From the NCBI GenBank assembly GCA_016842065.1, contig JAEPDS010000009.1, forward strand, positions 70,856 to 134,855: a stretch of DNA of 64,000 nt, given 5' to 3'. The notes beneath the pieces were generated by a model. It saw only the letters and a list, made by a program, of their open reading frames with translations, was not told the origin of the DNA and searched no databases. Both the position numbers and the translations under genes were made by a program. The stretch is from Candidatus Thiodiazotropha sp. 'RUGA'. Lineage in GTDB: Bacteria; Pseudomonadota; Gammaproteobacteria; Chromatiales; Chromatiaceae. This document shows, in pieces, positions 17,420-25,419 of the stretch; positions within the stretch are counted from its first letter, which is position 1, and every line of letters starts with the position of its first letter.

Positions 17420-17991
17420 GATGTCTGTTTCCAGAAGTAGCCGTAAACATCAAAACGGATATCCAGCTGTTCTGCTGTTTTAGGCTTGGATTTGGCCGGT
17501 GCAGAGATGGTCAGACGCTCAAAAAACAGCAGGGGTTTTCGCTGCTCGATGGCTTGCACCAGCTTCTGCAGGCTGTAGCTGTCACCCTGCATACGTACCC
17601 TGACAATGATCTTTTCCGCCGACTCCTGTTCCGACTGGGGCTCCTGAACCAATTGGGTACTGAGTGCCACACCGCCAGCCGAACCGATGATCTCCTTGAT
17701 CTGCTGCTGCAACTCCGCATAGGCGATTCCAGGCGCCTCCGCCGTCAGGTAGTTCTGCTTGATCAACCCTGTCAGCTTGGCGGATCCCAACTCGGATCGT
17801 GCCGTTGTCTTACGCTCAGCGACCCGCAGATAGTGCGCTGTTCGATGGCGCGCATCCTCCGCCACCTCCTGGTAACCACTCATCAGACCCTGCCAGCTCA
17901 GATAGAGCGCGAGGAACACCACCAGTATCAACACTAAGCTGCCCAGCAACACCAGGTTGCACTGCCTTTTGCTCCATACCGGCGGGGTCAT
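17416..17991 (-). CDS. gspM: Type II secretion protein GspM (GspMb/PilO-like)
   Basis: A 191-residue bitopic protein: a short cytoplasmic head, one membrane helix (LVLLGSLVLILVVFLALYLSW), a coiled-coil stretch, and a periplasmic ferredoxin-like domain (AYAELQQQIKEIIGSAGG ... VRVRMQGDSYSLQKLVQAIEQRKPLLFFERL). That last block is the PilO/GspMb fold. It partners with the PilN-like GspL to form the inner-membrane assembly platform. ATGA overlaps join it to the genes on both sides. Confidence 0.8.
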   Translation of the reverse strand: MTPPVWSKRQCNLVLLGSLVLILVVFLALYLSWQGLMSGYQEVAEDARHRTAHYLRVAERKTTARSELGSAKLTGLIKQNYLTAEAPGIAYAELQQQIKEIIGSAGGVALSTQLVQEPQSEQESAEKIIVRVRMQGDSYSLQKLVQAIEQRKPLLFFERLTISAPAKSKPKTAEQLDIRFDVYGYFWKQTS

Positions 17992-19037
17992 GATTCAGGC
18001 CCCTGTGTCAGGTTCATGGTGAGATCGAACTTCTCCTTACCGGACCTTCTGTCCCTCACCACGGGTGATTTGAAGCGCACAGAGACAAACATCGGCGAGG
18101 CTTCCAGCAGGGCAATCAATGCCGAAGCCTGGTCCGACACACCACTGACGAGCAGGCTGTCTGAGTTGAGATTGACTCGCTGCAGCCAGCTGCCGTCCGG
18201 GATCAGGCGGGTCAGTTCCAGCAGAATGTCGGATACCGCCAGGTAGTCCTGACGCTGGGCTGATACCATTCCGATCGCCTTGCGACGGGCGCTCAGTTTC
18301 TCTTCAAGACGCATACTCTCGGCAGCCTGTTCCCGGGCTGCCTGCATTTTGTGCTGCAGATCGATGGCAATCTGTCGCTGCTGCCAAACCAGGCCGCCTG
18401 CTGTCACCACCGATAGCAGCAACACCGCTACCCAGAGAAGCATCGTGGTGCTGCGGCCGCTGCGGGAGACCCCGCTCTGGCGCGGCTTCAGCATCAACGG
18501 CAGACTCTCATCCACCAGGGTCACCCGGCCGATTGCCAGGCCCAGCTCTGAGAGCATCTGATACCAGGGATCCAGCCGCTGCTTTTGCACCACCGTGAGC
18601 TGCCCTGCCAGCCAATCCGTCCCCTGCTGCTCTGGGTGTGGGGCGAAATGGTAATAGACCTGATCGGCCTCGAAGGGTGACAGACGATCCATCTCATAGC
18701 CAAGCACATCGACGAGATTGCGTTTTGCCGCCGCTGGCAATCGAACCTGGCGCATCATCACCAGGCGGGGATCGATTTCGATCTCTACCTCGGGTTTGTC
18801 ATCACGGGTGTCGCGATGCAGGAAGGCTTTGAGCTTAGCTCCGTCCTGTTGTGGCGAACTGAGCTCCATACTCGATTCACGATCCGCCGCAAAGAACTCG
18901 GCGCCAGCGGGCGTTAACCTGAGCTTACCGCTGCTGCGGGCCGCCCCGCCAAAACGGGCAGCCAGACAGGATGTCACGGGATCAATGAATTGATCCTGCA
19001 AACGTCTGAAAACATCCACTCCAGCCAGTGCCGCCAA
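17988..19037 (-). CDS. gspL: Type II secretion protein GspL (PilN-domain type)
   Basis: A 349-residue protein with a cytoplasmic domain of about 200 residues, a membrane helix (TTMLLWVAVLLLSVVTAGGLVW), a heptad-like coiled coil, and a periplasmic PilN-type domain (LLELTRLIPDGSWLQRVNLNSDSLLVSGVSDQASALIALLE). The cytoplasmic part (VRLPAAAKRNLVDVLGYEMDRLSPFEADQVYYH) has the GspL/PilM-N style that receives the ATPase GspE. It begins with TTG at 19037, supported by GGAG eight bases upstream, twelve bases after the gspK stop. It bridges ATPase and periplasmic platform. Confidence 0.82.
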   Translation of the reverse strand: MAALAGVDVFRRLQDQFIDPVTSCLAARFGGAARSSGKLRLTPAGAEFFAADRESSMELSSPQQDGAKLKAFLHRDTRDDKPEVEIEIDPRLVMMRQVRLPAAAKRNLVDVLGYEMDRLSPFEADQVYYHFAPHPEQQGTDWLAGQLTVVQKQRLDPWYQMLSELGLAIGRVTLVDESLPLMLKPRQSGVSRSGRSTTMLLWVAVLLLSVVTAGGLVWQQRQIAIDLQHKMQAAREQAAESMRLEEKLSARRKAIGMVSAQRQDYLAVSDILLELTRLIPDGSWLQRVNLNSDSLLVSGVSDQASALIALLEASPMFVSVRFKSPVVRDRRSGKEKFDLTMNLTQGPES

Positions 19038-19049
19038 GTAGCTTACTCC

Positions 19050-19838
19050 TCACTCATCATCAAGCGGCCATGCGGCCGACGAAACCCCGTAGTTTATCTT
19101 ATCCAGACTCAGTCTGTCCTTAGATTGTCTGACCAGCGCTTCCGCATAGAAAGGCTGTTTCTCCCGCAGTACTTTTACCAATACCCAGAGCCCACGGCCA
19201 AGATTCAGGCCGGACGATTTGCCGAAACCGATGGAGAGGGGCGAGGCGACCGTTCCCGCTGCAACGCTGCCGACCGAAAGATATGGCAACAGGCTTGTTT
19301 TCAGCTCCGCATCGATGCCGAGTATCAGACCGATCTCATCCACGGTGGTGAAGGGGGCGTCTTTCGCCCCATAAGGCATTCCGGCCCGCTCATAGTGCTC
19401 ATCTTCCGCACCATTGAGACGATGCAGTGAGTCTCTGTCACGCCAATCGAGAATAGCGTCGATCACCTGTTCAGTTTGCTCGACATCCAGCTCCAGCGCC
19501 TCCATTACTGACTTCAGCTGCTCTCCTGTCGCACTGTTCAGGTCGAGCCGGATGCGCTCCTTGACGATGCGGATCTGCATCTCGACATCCTCAAACTGCC
19601 ACGCATAGGTAACCCCATCGGTGAGCCAGGCGGTCTCCGCATCAGGATCGTAACCCCGCGCCGCACCGTAGTGGAATGCCGCATCGGCCAAGGCCCGCAA
19701 ACGTGTCTGATCCAGTTGATGGTGGGCCAGTGTGGTCTCGGTATGCACTGAGGATGAGACCGCAGAGACGATCACCAGCAACAGCACCAGAGCCCAAAGC
19801 ACCAGCACCAGTACCAATCCCCCCTGTCTGCGCCTCAT
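19050..19838 (-). CDS. gspK: Type II secretion minor pseudopilin GspK
   Basis: A 262-residue protein, long for a pseudopilin, as GspK always is. The N-terminus RRRQGGLVLVLVLWALVLLLVIVSAV is a type III signal sequence cut after the first glycine. It lacks the Glu at position 5 of the mature protein, which is normal for GspK. Two helix-hairpin-helix-like segments follow (LNSATGEQLKSVMEALELD and TTVDEIGLILGIDAELKTSLLPYL). GspK caps the pseudopilus tip with GspI and GspJ. Its start overlaps the gspJ stop in ATGA. Confidence 0.9.
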   Translation of the reverse strand: MRRRQGGLVLVLVLWALVLLLVIVSAVSSSVHTETTLAHHQLDQTRLRALADAAFHYGAARGYDPDAETAWLTDGVTYAWQFEDVEMQIRIVKERIRLDLNSATGEQLKSVMEALELDVEQTEQVIDAILDWRDRDSLHRLNGAEDEHYERAGMPYGAKDAPFTTVDEIGLILGIDAELKTSLLPYLSVGSVAAGTVASPLSIGFGKSSGLNLGRGLWVLVKVLREKQPFYAEALVRQSKDRLSLDKINYGVSSAAWPLDDE

Positions 19839-20548
19839 CGTCGCGCCCCCCGGATCATCACAGTCAACGGCGGGTAGCTCTGTTGCTTGCCATGCAGAAT
19901 CAGGCGGATCATCTGTGGCAGTTTTTCACTCTCCTGCCACTCCCTATGCCACTCATCCGGAACCCCGCGTTGAAGCGAACCATAGTAGGAGAGCTGCAGA
20001 TCACTCAATTCAGGCAGCAGCGGATGTTCACTGTATCGGATAGGATCAACATCCTGATCAGCCGGTTGCCACGCCTCTGACAAGGCTGCACGCCAGTCCC
20101 GTCCCGCCTCAGGCTCCTGCTGCAACACCTCCGGATGGTAGAGCCAGCGCTTCAACAGCAACAGTTTGTCGTCCCCTTCCCCCAACAACTCCAGGCGAAA
20201 CAGGGAGGCGCCACCCAGACCGGCCTGGGATGCAGTGGGAGCAACCCAGCGGATCAGCTTTTGATCGCCATGAAACAGCGGCAGCGGCCCATCCTCGCTA
20301 TCGAAACGTTCATTGAACATGCCGCCGAGACTCTGTTTCAGATAGTCGAACGCCAGCCTTTGATCGGATTGGCGGGTGGTGGCTTCAGCGGCTGAATGCC
20401 AGCTGCGTCGCCCCAGATCGAGGCCGGAGAAGAGCAGCACCATGATCAGACTCATCAGCACCAGCGCGATGAGCAGTTCAACCAGGGTGAAACCGCGACT
20501 GGTAACACCCGCTGCGGGCCGTTCAGTAGCGCAGACTGGACAACACAT
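19835..20548 (-). CDS. gspJ: Type II secretion minor pseudopilin GspJ
   Basis: A 237-residue pseudopilin. After an 18-residue leader comes the cleavage site and hydrophobic helix GFTLVELLIALVLMSLIMVLLFSG, with the conserved Glu5. The body has a GspJ-like pattern (LAFDYLKQSLGGMF ... PLPLFHGDQKLIRWVAP). GspJ sits in the pseudopilus tip with GspI and GspK. The gene overlaps the end of gspI by 26 bases. The ATG at 20548 is the only usual start before the helix. Confidence 0.9.
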   Translation of the reverse strand: MCCPVCATERPAAGVTSRGFTLVELLIALVLMSLIMVLLFSGLDLGRRSWHSAAEATTRQSDQRLAFDYLKQSLGGMFNERFDSEDGPLPLFHGDQKLIRWVAPTASQAGLGGASLFRLELLGEGDDKLLLLKRWLYHPEVLQQEPEAGRDWRAALSEAWQPADQDVDPIRYSEHPLLPELSDLQLSYYGSLQRGVPDEWHREWQESEKLPQMIRLILHGKQQSYPPLTVMIRGARR

Positions 20549-20897
20549 AGCGTCTGCCGGTAGCGGCCTCCCCCCAGGAGACCTCAGCTGTCACCAGAAA
20601 GGAGGACTCCTGGTAGACGCCACCCTCCAATGAATTCTCTTCAATCCTCAATTGCCACTCGTAACCGCTCTCTGAGATACCTTCGGTACTGGAGACCTGC
20701 AGCGGGATCGTCACTCCCGCTTGCGCGATCAGCGACTCTGCCAGGGTGGCGGCGTGCGAGTGCTGTGCCGCGATCGCCAGACCACGGCTGTTGCTGGAGA
20801 GGGCCTGCATCATCACTCCCAGAGTGACCGCCAGCAGGGTGAAGGCGACCAGAACCTCGAGCAGTGAAAAGCCCTGTTGTTGAAACTTAGTGGACAA
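20523..20897 (-). CDS. gspI: Type II secretion minor pseudopilin GspI
   Basis: A 124-residue protein with leader MSTKFQQQ and the helix GFSLLEVLVAFTLLAVTLGVMMQAL, carrying Glu5. The following NSRGLAIAAQHSHAATLAESLIAQAG is typical of GspI. It nucleates the tip of the pseudopilus with J and K. The start is TTG at 20897, preceded by AGGG six bases away and overlapping the gspH stop. Its end overlaps gspJ. Confidence 0.9.
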   Translation of the reverse strand: MSTKFQQQGFSLLEVLVAFTLLAVTLGVMMQALSSNSRGLAIAAQHSHAATLAESLIAQAGVTIPLQVSSTEGISESGYEWQLRIEENSLEGGVYQESSFLVTAEVSWGEAATGRRYVLSSLRY

Positions 20898-21354
20898 GAG
20901 AGACCCTGCCGGTCAGCCAGTCCACATCGATCCGATGGGATCGACCAGCGTCACTGAGCGTGATCCGGCCACCGCTGGAGCTGCCATCGGGAAAAAAACG
21001 TATGCCGCCCTGCTGCTCGCCAGCGCCTTCATCACTGGCGGCAACCATCTTCAACTCGGCACTCTGGGGAATCTCATAGACCTTCTCTCGGGGGGTGATG
21101 GTGTAGTGCTTCTCTTCCAGGTCGAGCAGAAACACTCCCTGTTCACCTTGTGACACAGACCAGCCACGAAGAAATCGGATCGCCGAGGCCATCTCCTGAC
21201 TGGCCCCTTTCAGCTTCACACCGGGCAGCACCCGATTGATCGCCGGGGGGACCAGCGCCACCAGAGCCGCAGCGATCACCAGTACGATCAGCAACTCCAG
21301 CAGGGTGAAGCCTGCCGGCTTGCGGCATGACCGGGCCCGCTCACTCCCAACCAT
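20887..21354 (-). CDS. gspH: Type II secretion minor pseudopilin GspH
   Basis: About 155 residues from the ATG at 21354, which has AAGG six bases upstream. A longer frame extends to 21660 but lies inside gspG. The leader ends KPA, followed by GFTLLELLIVLVIAAALVALVPPAI with Glu5. The body has the GspH-type ending on a beta-rich globular domain (RFFPDGSSSGGRITLSDAGRSHRIDVDWLTGRVSL). GspH is a minor pseudopilin joining tip to shaft. It overlaps the end of gspG by 14 bases. Confidence 0.88.
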   Translation of the reverse strand: MVGSERARSCRKPAGFTLLELLIVLVIAAALVALVPPAINRVLPGVKLKGASQEMASAIRFLRGWSVSQGEQGVFLLDLEEKHYTITPREKVYEIPQSAELKMVAASDEGAGEQQGGIRFFPDGSSSGGRITLSDAGRSHRIDVDWLTGRVSLVH

Positions 21355-21775
21355 TGATATCCTTGGCTTCTCCTTCTCCCCCTTCAACCCCATCCGAACC
21401 GAGTGAGTAGAGGTCGTAGTCGCCGTGCTCACCAGGATAGCGATAGATGTAGGCAGCACCCCAGGGATCTTTCGGCAGTCTGGTCTTTTTAAGATAGGGT
21501 CCGTTCCAGTTATCCAGACCGTCCACACGCTGCACCAGAGCCTCCAGCCCCTGCTCACCGCGGGGATAGTTACCCGTATCGAGACGGTAGATATCGAGGG
21601 CAGCCGAAAGCTCTTCGATCTGAACCCGGGCGGTTTTACTCTTCGACTCACCGAGTGCACTCATTACTCTGGGCCCAACCAGACCGGCCAGCATGGCAAG
21701 AATCGCCATCACCACCAGCAGTTCGATCAGGGTAAAGCCTCTTGCAGAAGCGCGTTGATACTTATCATTCATCAT
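21341..21775 (-). CDS. gspG: Type II secretion major pseudopilin GspG
   Basis: A 144-residue protein. Prepilin leader MMNDKYQRASAR, then GFTLIELLVVMAILAMLAGLVGPRVM with the Glu5 needed for assembly. The C-terminal half has the strong GspG pattern: LDTGNYPRGEQGLEALVQ, NGPYLKKTRLPKDPWG, and YDLYSLGSDGVEGGEGEAKDI, the loop that binds calcium. It forms the pseudopilus shaft that pushes substrates out. The gene follows a 114-base spacer after gspF that contains a small stem-loop, the largest gap in the operon, which may allow separate control of this abundant subunit. Confidence 0.94.
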   Translation of the reverse strand: MMNDKYQRASARGFTLIELLVVMAILAMLAGLVGPRVMSALGESKSKTARVQIEELSAALDIYRLDTGNYPRGEQGLEALVQRVDGLDNWNGPYLKKTRLPKDPWGAAYIYRYPGEHGDYDLYSLGSDGVEGGEGEAKDINGWE

Positions 21776-21814
21776 TCAGTTTCTCTTAGGCCTGTTAATA
21801 TTTTTTCTGGCAGA

Positions 21815-21837
21815 GGGGTTGAGTCGCTCTGAACCCC
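21815..21837 (-). promoter_or_regulatory. Stem-loop in the gspF-gspG spacer
   Basis: GGGGTT at 21815-21820 pairs with AACCCC at 21832-21837 around an 11-base loop. It lies in the only sizeable gap of the operon. No U-tract follows in the direction of transcription, so it is more likely an mRNA processing or attenuation point than a full terminator. Confidence 0.35.
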
Positions 21838-21889
21838 CCACGTTAATCACTATCCACAGGTAGCACAACCATTCGCTGCATCGGATCGA

Positions 21890-23104
21890 TCAGAAGGCCA
21901 GATCGTTGACACTCAGCATCGCCAGCAGGATGGAGATGATAATACCCGCGACAATCAATCCCAAGCCGACGATCAGCACAGGCTCGACCAGGGTCAGCAG
22001 ACGCTGCACGGTCTCACGCACCTCGCGATCATAAACATCCGCCACATCCGTCAGCATGGCATCGATCTCTCCGGACTCCTCACCAACCTGGAGCATTCTT
22101 ATCGCCAACTCCGGCAGCAGTTTCTGCTCGATCAGCGGTGCCGAAAGTCCCTTGCCCTGCTTCAGCTGTTGTGCCGCCTGTTCGATGCCCTGGGCAATAT
22201 AGCGGTTGTTCAGCACCTCCTGGGAGAGCTTGACCGCATTCAGCAGGGTCAGACCATTGTTCAGCAGGGAAGCCAGAGTCCGCGAGAGGCGTGCGGTCTC
22301 CACCTTCAGCATCAGATCGCCAAACAGGGGCAGGCCGAGCAGCCAGCGATCCAGACGGTATTGGTTATCTCCCTTCTCCAGCCAGATGCGGAACAGGGCG
22401 ATAGCGAGAAAGACCATCGCCAGCAACAGCCACCAGTAGTTGGTCAGAAACTCGCCTGCAGCGAGTATGATTTGAGTGGCCACCGGGAGTTCCCGCCCCA
22501 TGTCCTCGAACATCTGACTGAACTGGGGCACCACAAACACCAGCAACACCATGATCGAGACGACCGCCACCAGCAGCAGAATGGTCGGATAGATCAGCGC
22601 CGAGCGGACACTTTCGCGCAGTGCCTGAGAGCGCTCCATATAGTCGCTGATGCGCGCCAGGGCCTCCCCCAGCATACCGCCGGCCTCGCCGGCTTTGATC
22701 ATACTGACGAACAGCCTGGGGAAGATATCGCGCTGTTTTTCCAACGCCCGGGAAAAGGTGGCGCCACCTTTGATCGAATCGTTCAGTTGGTCGATCACAT
22801 TGGCCATCTTCTCGTCGCTGTTCAAACGGGCCATCAGGGAGAGCGCCCCCTCCAGCGGCATTCCCGCCTTGAGCAGGGTTGCCAGCTCTTTGGCGAAGGC
22901 GAGAATCTGTTTTTGACCGACCTTCTTCTCCCGACCGCTGCGGTATCCAAGCAATCCACGCAACCCGGTAACCCGCTTCACCTCAATCGGTATCAGCTGC
23001 TCACGCTGCAGCTCGATGATCACCTTACGGCTGTCTTCAGCCTCCATCTCCCCCTGCAGGGTCTCTCCCAGGGAGTTACTCGCCCGATAGCTGAACAGCG
23101 CCAT
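21890..23104 (-). CDS. gspF: Type II secretion inner-membrane protein GspF
   Basis: A 404-residue polytopic protein with the doubled GspF domain: the first copy around residues 70-195 (FAKELATLLKAGMPLEGALSLMA), the second around 275-395 (LSRTLASLLNNGLTLLNAVKLSQE). Three membrane helices lie near 170-190, 220-240 and the C-terminus. It is the platform protein that turns GspE activity into pseudopilus growth. Its ATG shares one base with the gspE stop (TAATG). Confidence 0.95.
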   Translation of the reverse strand: MALFSYRASNSLGETLQGEMEAEDSRKVIIELQREQLIPIEVKRVTGLRGLLGYRSGREKKVGQKQILAFAKELATLLKAGMPLEGALSLMARLNSDEKMANVIDQLNDSIKGGATFSRALEKQRDIFPRLFVSMIKAGEAGGMLGEALARISDYMERSQALRESVRSALIYPTILLLVAVVSIMVLLVFVVPQFSQMFEDMGRELPVATQIILAAGEFLTNYWWLLLAMVFLAIALFRIWLEKGDNQYRLDRWLLGLPLFGDLMLKVETARLSRTLASLLNNGLTLLNAVKLSQEVLNNRYIAQGIEQAAQQLKQGKGLSAPLIEQKLLPELAIRMLQVGEESGEIDAMLTDVADVYDREVRETVQRLLTLVEPVLIVGLGLIVAGIIISILLAMLSVNDLAF

Positions 23105-24831
23105 TACTCATCCTCTTCGCTGACCCGCATCAACTCTTCATAGGAGGTCAGCCCTTGCAGAACCTTGGCCAGACCGTCACGGTACATGGTATCCATCCCC
23201 TCCTTGATCCCCTGCTGCTGAATGGTGGATGCGGTAGCCCGCTGGGTTACCAGGTGTCGCACCTGCTCACTGATCAGCAGCACCTCGGCAATATTCATCC
23301 GACCGCTGTAGCCGGTTTGCGCACAGCTTTCACAACCTGTCGGCTGATAGAGTGTGACCGGCTCGCCTTGATTGACCAGACCGGCCTGGACAAACCGCTG
23401 CGCCAGGGTTTGATCGGCCAGATAGGATTTTTTGCAATGGTTACAGAGTCGCCGGGCGAGTCGCTGTGCAACGATGGCGTTGACTGTGGAGGCCAGCAGA
23501 TAAGGCTCGACCCCCATGTCCAACAGCCGGCTGACAGTCCCGGCCGCGTCATTGGTATGCAGGGTGGAGAGCACCAGATGTCCGGTCAACGCGGCCTGCA
23601 CTGCAATGCGCACCGTCTCCGCATCACGCATCTCACCCACCATGATGATATCCGGATCCTGCCGCACAATGGCCCGTAGAGCATTGGCAAAGTCCATCCC
23701 CACCTGCGGCTTGACCTGGATCTGATTGATCCCCTCCAGTTTGTACTCGACCGGATCCTCAACGGTGATGATCTTCACCCCGGGCCGGTTGAGCTGACTG
23801 AGGGCGGTATAGAGCGTGGTGCTCTTACCACTGCCGGTGGGGCCGGTAACCAGAATGATGCCATTCGGCTGCTGCAGGGATTGCTGCAGTCGGGTCAACG
23901 AAGTGTTTCCGAATCCGAGCCGGTCGAACTCGAAGCTGATGCTCTTTTTATTCAGCAGCCGGATCACCAGACTCTCGCCGTAGAGGGTGGGTACGGTGGA
24001 AACCCGCAGCTCCAGCTCATTACCCTGGATCTTTAGCGAGATTCGCCCATCCTGAGGCACCCGCTGTTCGGCGATGTTGAGCTTGGCCATGATCTTGATG
24101 CGGGAGATGATCGCCGCCGTGGAGTGGGCCGGCGGGGATTCGGCCTCTGAGAGAATGCCATCGATCCGATAGCGCACCATCAGGGTGTCCTCGAACGGCT
24201 CGATATGGATATCCGAGGCGTCCGCCTCGACCGCCCGTTGCAGGATATGGTTCACCAGGCGGATGATCGGCGCCTCACTGGCCAGATCCTTCAAGTGCTC
24301 GATGCTCTCTTCCGACTCCTGTTCATCGTCCAGGTCATCGACGATTTCGCCCATCGCGCTGCGCCCGGCCCCATAGGCCCGCTCCAGGGCCGATTCGATC
24401 TCTGACAGACGCCCCACTTTCAGCGTCACCGGAGTGTCGGTAACCAACTGCAGACCTCGACTGATATAGGGCTGCCCGGGATCGGCCACCGCCACAACCA
24501 TCCGCTCAGCCTCCACCGCAAGGGGAATCGCCTTGGCCTCTTTCAGAAAGCGAAAAGTGATCGCTTGACTGTGCACCGGCTCTTCCGGGTATTCGGCGAC
24601 ATCCATGACAGCCGGCAGCTGATAGATCTCACTCAGCACCTGCACCAGATCGCTCTCAGAGATCAGTCCCAGATGGATCAGTGTCTCGGCTTCACTCTCA
24701 CCGGTCTCCCTGGAAAAATTCTCAGCTCGGCCATGGTCCTGGGGAGTGAGGCGACCAACCCCTCTGAGGTAGGTCAAAACTCCCCTATCACCGGGCTGAA
24801 ACTCTTGATCGATTTTGGATAGTGACGACAT
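23104..24831 (-). CDS. gspE: Type II secretion ATPase GspE
   Basis: A 575-residue hexameric ATPase powering the T2SS. The N-terminal domain (1-150) is the GspE/PilB N-domain. Then come the catalytic parts: Walker A GPTGSGKST at 330-338, an Asp box (VEDPVEYKLEGINQIQV), Walker B (DPDIIMVGEMRD) and the His box region (LTGHLVLSTLHTNDA). A zinc-binding C-x2-C ... C-x2-C pair follows (CNHCKK, CESCAQ). It is the first gene of the operon on this strand. The order after it is F, G, H, I, J, K, L, M, C. No gspD secretin or prepilin peptidase gene is in the window. Confidence 0.95.
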   Translation of the reverse strand: MSSLSKIDQEFQPGDRGVLTYLRGVGRLTPQDHGRAENFSRETGESEAETLIHLGLISESDLVQVLSEIYQLPAVMDVAEYPEEPVHSQAITFRFLKEAKAIPLAVEAERMVVAVADPGQPYISRGLQLVTDTPVTLKVGRLSEIESALERAYGAGRSAMGEIVDDLDDEQESEESIEHLKDLASEAPIIRLVNHILQRAVEADASDIHIEPFEDTLMVRYRIDGILSEAESPPAHSTAAIISRIKIMAKLNIAEQRVPQDGRISLKIQGNELELRVSTVPTLYGESLVIRLLNKKSISFEFDRLGFGNTSLTRLQQSLQQPNGIILVTGPTGSGKSTTLYTALSQLNRPGVKIITVEDPVEYKLEGINQIQVKPQVGMDFANALRAIVRQDPDIIMVGEMRDAETVRIAVQAALTGHLVLSTLHTNDAAGTVSRLLDMGVEPYLLASTVNAIVAQRLARRLCNHCKKSYLADQTLAQRFVQAGLVNQGEPVTLYQPTGCESCAQTGYSGRMNIAEVLLISEQVRHLVTQRATASTIQQQGIKEGMDTMYRDGLAKVLQGLTSYEELMRVSEEDE

Positions 24832-25419
24832 TGACTCTATGAGACCGAATCAAACTTTAAAAATTCTCTGTTACTCACCAATTGCTCACCATGTTCTGAT
24901 TGGAGCTGCAGCCGCAGGTCGAGGCGCTATCGTTGTCCGGAATCATTGCCTGTTCAAACAGCAGGCTGCGGTATACAGCGGCGTTTCCTGAGAACCAATC
25001 CAGCTGCGGCACACAAGTTGCCCCGGTAAAGCGGTTGGCGCATTCTAAATAAAGCGTAACAGGAATAATAGCCGAAGCGAATCAAACACCTGGAGTGGCT
25101 TCGCGGGACAGGCGGATAATCTGCAAGTTACCCTCCATCGCAGGCCTTGCAGCGGCTGACGAAAAAACCGAAATAAGGATTTTAGCCTTTCAAACCAGCC
25201 TGTTACAGTCAATCTGGCCTGATCGGCCGGAAACATGCACTCGAATAATTTGCCGAATCTGCAAACTTACTTCAATCAACACCCTCAGCACGGCCGGCAG
25301 AATGGGTTAGAATGCCCGGCGAACCAGGGCCTGTTAACACCAACCCAGCAGGGCGTATTGGATTCGTGTTAACAGGCCCTAAACCAGCAATTTATGCAGA
25401 GGGCCCCAGGAGTGGTTGC
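24832..25419. other. Gene-free stretch with an orphan reading frame and an inverted repeat
   Basis: This gap separates the divergent gspE and CapD-like genes and should hold both promoters. On the minus strand a 68-codon frame (24875-25081) without an ATG near its start reads like coding sequence (TCVPQLDWFSGNAAVYRSLL ... STCGCSSNQNMVSNW) and may be the tail of a lost gene, or a small protein starting at a GTG near 25012. At 25326-25380 lies a perfect 15-base inverted repeat. Confidence 0.4.
25326..25380. repeat. Perfect 15-base inverted repeat AGGGCCTGTTAACAC
   Basis: AGGGCCTGTTAACAC at 25326-25340 and its exact reverse complement at 25366-25380, 25 bases apart. It ends 40 bases before the ATG of the CapD-like gene, so it falls in its leader or promoter. 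It could be a regulator-binding pair, an mRNA hairpin or a short dispersed element. Confidence 0.7.

Noticed and set aside
21355-21660. Upstream extension of gspH
   Set aside because: It lies wholly inside gspG; the ATG at 21354 has a ribosome site and gives the expected short prepilin leader.
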